DNA of 64,000 nt, from contig JALNXB010000007.1 in assembly GCA_023230585.1 (NCBI GenBank), positions 1 through 64,000 on the forward strand, written 5' to 3'. This document shows positions 61,168-64,000 of the stretch, piece by piece. Within the stretch, counting starts at the first letter, position 1, and each line of letters begins with the position of its first letter. The notes beneath the pieces were generated by a model that saw only the letters and a program-made list of their open reading frames with translations, ran no database searches and was not told where the DNA came from. A program made the translations under genes and the position numbers. The DNA is from a bacterium. GTDB taxonomy: Bacteria; Ratteibacteria; UBA8468; B48-G9; JAFGKM01.

Positions 61168-62607
61168 TTAAACTGGCTGTCTAAAAAAATTCTCTATAGC
61201 AGAGGCGTTCTCAAAAAGTCTATCTTCTCTCAAACGAGGTGCAATAATCTGTAGTCCAACAGGTAATGAACCAACACTACCTACTGGCAAACTTATTGCA
61301 GGAAGACCGGCAAGATTCACGTTGGCAGTAAACATATCAGAAAGGTACATATTCAACGGGTCAAATTTCTTTTCACCTATTTTAAAAGGAACCTCAGGAA
61401 CAGTAGGAGTAAAAATAATATCAACTTTGTTAAACGCTTCATCAAAATCTTTCCTGATAAGGGAACGAACTTTCTGTGCTTTCATATAGAAAGTTTCATA
61501 GTTACCAGATGAAAGAATATAGGTTCCCATCATAATTCTTCGTTTCACCTCAACACCAAACCCCTCGCCTCTTGAGTTCATATACATCTCAAGAAGATTC
61601 TGGTAATTCTTTGCTCTAAGCCCATATCCAACACCATCAAACTTTGCAAGGTTGGAACTTGCTTCAGCGGTACATATTATAAAATAGGTAGATATACCGT
61701 GTTGTGTATGTGGAAGAGATATTTCTTTTATATCAGCTCCAAGAATATTTGCAGCATTGATTGCTCTTTCGACCTCTACTTTCACTTCAGATGCAACCTC
61801 ATCACCAAAATATTCTTTAGGAACTCCCACCTTAACACCTTTCATATCTTTTTTCATAAAAAGAGTATAGTCCGGTGGAGTAAAACCTAAGGAGGTGGCG
61901 TCTTTTGTATCTTGACCTGAAAGAACATTCATCATAATAGCAGAATCTTTAACATCCTTTGTTAAAGGACCTATCTGGTCAAGAGAAGAAGCAAGCGCTA
62001 TCAACCCATATCTTGAAACAAGGCCATAAGTGGGTTTTAATCCAACCACACCACAAAAAGAAGACGGTTGCCTAATAGAACCACCTGTATCAGAACCAAG
62101 TGAAGCAAAACATAAATCTGCTTTAACAGCTGCTGCAGAGCCTCCCGATGACCCACCCGGAACTCTCAATGTATCATTAGGGTTTTTAGTTATAAAAAAA
62201 GCAGAGTTTTCGGTTGAAGAACCAAACGCAAATTCGTCCATATTGGTTTTACCAAAAATAATAGCACCGTTATCTTTCAGTTTTTTTATAACAGTAGCAT
62301 CATAGGAAGGAATAAAATTTTCCAAAGATTTGGATGCACAGGTAGTAGGTATCCCTTTAGTGCAAATATTATCTTTTATAGCAATAGGCACACCTTCAAG
62401 AGCTCTTACCTCATTGCTTTTATTTATATTTTCATCTACAACTTTTGCTTCTTCAAGAGATTTTTCGTTTATATAAAGATAACTCTTTATATCTTTATCT
62501 TTTTCATCAACAGACTTTAAAAGAGAAGTCACAAGTTCAGTACAAGAAATTTCTCTTTTTTTAACCAATTCTCTAATCTTGCTTATAGAGAGGTTCAATA
62601 TATTCAT
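61168..62607 (-). CDS. gatA: Asp/Glu-tRNA amidotransferase subunit A
   Basis: A 479-residue amidase-signature protein: catalytic lysine in VPIAIKDNICTKG, GGSSGGSAAAV, GSDTGGSIRQPSSFCG with cis-Ser and Ser, then GLKPTYGLVSRYGLIALASSLDQIG. It is the glutaminase of GatCAB, which turns misacylated Glu-tRNA(Gln) or Asp-tRNA(Asn) into the right aminoacyl-tRNA. gatC and gatB are not adjacent. Either the ATG at 62605-62607 or a TTG six codons upstream, overlapping the previous stop, could be the start; the ATG is preferred, though its ribosome-binding site is weak. Confidence 0.94.
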   Translation of the reverse strand: MNILNLSISKIRELVKKREISCTELVTSLLKSVDEKDKDIKSYLYINEKSLEEAKVVDENINKSNEVRALEGVPIAIKDNICTKGIPTTCASKSLENFIPSYDATVIKKLKDNGAIIFGKTNMDEFAFGSSTENSAFFITKNPNDTLRVPGGSSGGSAAAVKADLCFASLGSDTGGSIRQPSSFCGVVGLKPTYGLVSRYGLIALASSLDQIGPLTKDVKDSAIMMNVLSGQDTKDATSLGFTPPDYTLFMKKDMKGVKVGVPKEYFGDEVASEVKVEVERAINAANILGADIKEISLPHTQHGISTYFIICTAEASSNLAKFDGVGYGLRAKNYQNLLEMYMNSRGEGFGVEVKRRIMMGTYILSSGNYETFYMKAQKVRSLIRKDFDEAFNKVDIIFTPTVPEVPFKIGEKKFDPLNMYLSDMFTANVNLAGLPAISLPVGSVGSLPVGLQIIAPRLREDRLFENASAIENFFRQPV

Positions 62608-62621
62608 TTTCTTTAAATCAT

Positions 62622-63857
62622 TCAAGGTTGTAAAGTTAAAATTTTTCTGACAGCTTCTGTATTTTTTGATATAAATACTAACTCATCGTCAGTTAATGGT
62701 CTCTGGTTAACAACATTGGCATACCTGGCAAGATTAAGCACCTCACGAGCTTCTTTGTCGTCTTTAAATTTAACCTCAAGTTTACCATAAACATTACGTA
62801 GACCTTTAATCCCGCTATACTCGCCCATTAATATCATCCTACCTGTTTCAATAATCTCAGGTTCGCCTCTGCCAAGTTCTTCAAAATCATATAACTCATA
62901 GTTCTTTCTATCTTTTAATGCTCCGTCAACATGTATTCCAGACGAATGCGCAAAAGCATTTTTCCCAATACCAACCTTGTTAATAGGTATAGGAACACCA
63001 AAAGCATAGGAAGCATAATGGGAAATTTTCCATGCCATTTTCATTTTAGTATTTTCGTCTAAAATATAGTTATTAGAAATCTTACTCGCATATTTTAAAG
63101 CAAGAAGCACAGAAACAAGGTCGGCATTTCCTGCTCTTTCTCCCATCCCATTTATGGTAGTGTTTATATAAGCATCTACCCCTGCATCCAGGGCTGCTTT
63201 AGCGCCTGAAATTGAACAAGCAACAGCCATTCCTAAATCGTCGTGACAATGTAACTCTACAGGTAGTTGTACATTTTTTGCTAAATCATATATTTTTTCA
63301 TATATTGAAAAAGGAGAATCACACCCAAGAGTATCACAATATCTTATTCGGTCAGCCCCTTCATCTCTTGCTATTTCGGCAAACTCTACCAGCCGTTTCT
63401 GTTCTGTTCTTGAAGCGTCTTCAGCGTTTATTCCAACTGTTTTAATTCCATTTGACTTAGCAAGCCGTATAGCTTTCCTCATAGATTTTACAACATCATT
63501 AAACTTCATTTTCCCTTGAAACTTACCTACTATCATCTGTTCAGACGTTGAGATAGAAAGATTTATATGTTCAAGTGAAGGTATGTTTTTAAAGGCTTCT
63601 TCCACATCTTCAGGAATTGCCCTCATCCACCCTGAGATAAGTATTGGGTTTAGAACTTTATCTTTCGCAAGTTCCACATTAGCGTTAAGATAGTTTGTTT
63701 CGTGCTCTGTTACTGGGAAACCCGCTTCACTCTGGAAAATACCCATCTGGTTTAAATAATAATTTATCATAGTTTTTTGAAACTTAGAAAGCCCCAGATG
63801 AGCCGTCTGCACCCCATCTCTATTTGTTACATCAATTATTCTTATAGTTTTGGACAT
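62622..63857 (-). CDS. Homocitrate/Re-citrate synthase-family (LeuA-like) enzyme
   Basis: A 411-residue DRE-TIM enzyme. IIDVTNRDGVQT holds the RD metal/enolate motif; GINAEDASRT, RYCDTLGC and ELHCHDDLGMAVACS carry the metal histidines, and NGMGERAGNADL closes the barrel. The VTNRDGVQT form is found in homocitrate-synthase-type and Re-citrate-synthase-like proteins rather than typical LeuA, and no long regulatory domain is present. It condenses acetyl-CoA with an oxo-acid; which one is uncertain. It sits after rplM and directly before gatA. Confidence 0.82.
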   Translation of the reverse strand: MSKTIRIIDVTNRDGVQTAHLGLSKFQKTMINYYLNQMGIFQSEAGFPVTEHETNYLNANVELAKDKVLNPILISGWMRAIPEDVEEAFKNIPSLEHINLSISTSEQMIVGKFQGKMKFNDVVKSMRKAIRLAKSNGIKTVGINAEDASRTEQKRLVEFAEIARDEGADRIRYCDTLGCDSPFSIYEKIYDLAKNVQLPVELHCHDDLGMAVACSISGAKAALDAGVDAYINTTINGMGERAGNADLVSVLLALKYASKISNNYILDENTKMKMAWKISHYASYAFGVPIPINKVGIGKNAFAHSSGIHVDGALKDRKNYELYDFEELGRGEPEIIETGRMILMGEYSGIKGLRNVYGKLEVKFKDDKEAREVLNLARYANVVNQRPLTDDELVFISKNTEAVRKILTLQP

Positions 63858-63887
63858 TTATGTGTAAGCCTAAAGTGTTTTAAAATA

Positions 63888-64000
63888 TCAGACCCCCAAC
63901 TCCAACGGTTCAGGACTCTGTGCCTGGTGAGGGTGTTTATCGCCTTTATATACATTCAATTTTTTTAACATCTGTCTTCCGAGTTTAGTTTTTGGCAACA
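63888..64000 (-). CDS. rplM: 50S ribosomal protein L13, 3' end (partial)
   Basis: The last 37 residues of a gene that starts beyond the window edge. The translation contains LPKTKLGRQMLKKLNVYKGD and KHPHQAQSPEPLEL before TGA (63888-63890), the standard L13 C-terminus with the HPHxAQ motif. In most bacteria rpsI follows rplM; here a homocitrate-synthase-family gene follows instead, with a 30-base gap. Confidence 0.9.
   Translation of the reverse strand, partial: LPKTKLGRQMLKKLNVYKGDKHPHQAQSPEPLELGV

Overview
This is an AT-rich 64 kb stretch of a Gram-negative bacterial chromosome. An outer membrane is implied by an MlaE/MlaF/MlaD lipid-transport set, an ExbB/ExbD/TonB motor with a beta-barrel partner, an AsmA-like protein and type II-style pseudopilins. 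Two pseudopilins with the C-terminal H-X9-DG signature, a heparinase II/III protein, a ceramidase-like protein, a creatininase-like protein, a large alpha-2-macroglobulin and AMMECR1/MEMO proteins together recall deep-branching PVC-type lineages such as Omnitrophota. That placement is inference from gene content and is only moderately certain. No phage, plasmid, transposase or CRISPR array is visible.

Layout. 1-9950 (mostly minus strand): a 198-bp folded repeat, a YggS-like PLP protein, an orphan hexuloisomerase, tRNA-Gln, a winged-helix protein, then a TPR / beta-barrel / ExbB / ExbD / TonB / zinc-ribbon operon, a cold-shock protein, a YHS protein, an exonuclease-WYL fusion and a PHP protein. 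9991-22238 (plus): tRNA-Glu, then secreted or polymer-active proteins (heparinase II/III, HEAT, M14 peptidase, exported AMMECR1, thioester alpha-2-macroglobulin, VanW). 22370-29038 (plus): a signalling operon (HAMP-like membrane protein, pseudopilin-FecR fusion, CHASE2-GAF-HD-GYP), then MEMO and a GT-C-like membrane protein. 29035-40689 (minus): a frameshifted AsmA-like gene, a YacL-like PIN/TRAM protein, the core run rpsF-ssb-rpsR-rplI-dnaB-mlaE-mlaF-mlaD-radA, and a HAD/AIR-synthase-like fusion. 40980-54474 (plus): Ca2+-type P-ATPase, a kinase/phosphoesterase pair, two pseudopilins, pyrR-pyrB-UvrD helicase-purH, a 0.7 kb repeat island and a BaiN-like flavoprotein. 54464-64000 (mixed): radical SAM protein, creatininase and ceramidase-like genes, alr, a pseudouridine synthase, a tRNA-binding protein, an IMPase, gatA, a homocitrate-synthase-family gene and the 3' end of rplM.

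The strongest unexplained signal is a non-coding element of 198 bp present twice at about 96% identity, plus two degenerate relatives. It has terminal inverted repeats TGTCTAYTCAC and several properly nested inner stems. The two full copies and one degenerate copy follow gene 3' ends in the same orientation. A second, unrelated 94-nt element with three hairpins occurs as near-identical inverted copies around the BaiN/radical-SAM pair, with a diverged third copy upstream of the alpha-2-macroglobulin. Other points of note are the pseudopilin-FecR fusion, the exonuclease-WYL and HAD-AIRS fusions, a TonB-linked barrel without a plug, and two interrupted genes (an AsmA-like frameshift in an A9 run, and a UvrD-like helicase with an in-frame TAG). 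All calls come from reading the sequence; no database search was run.
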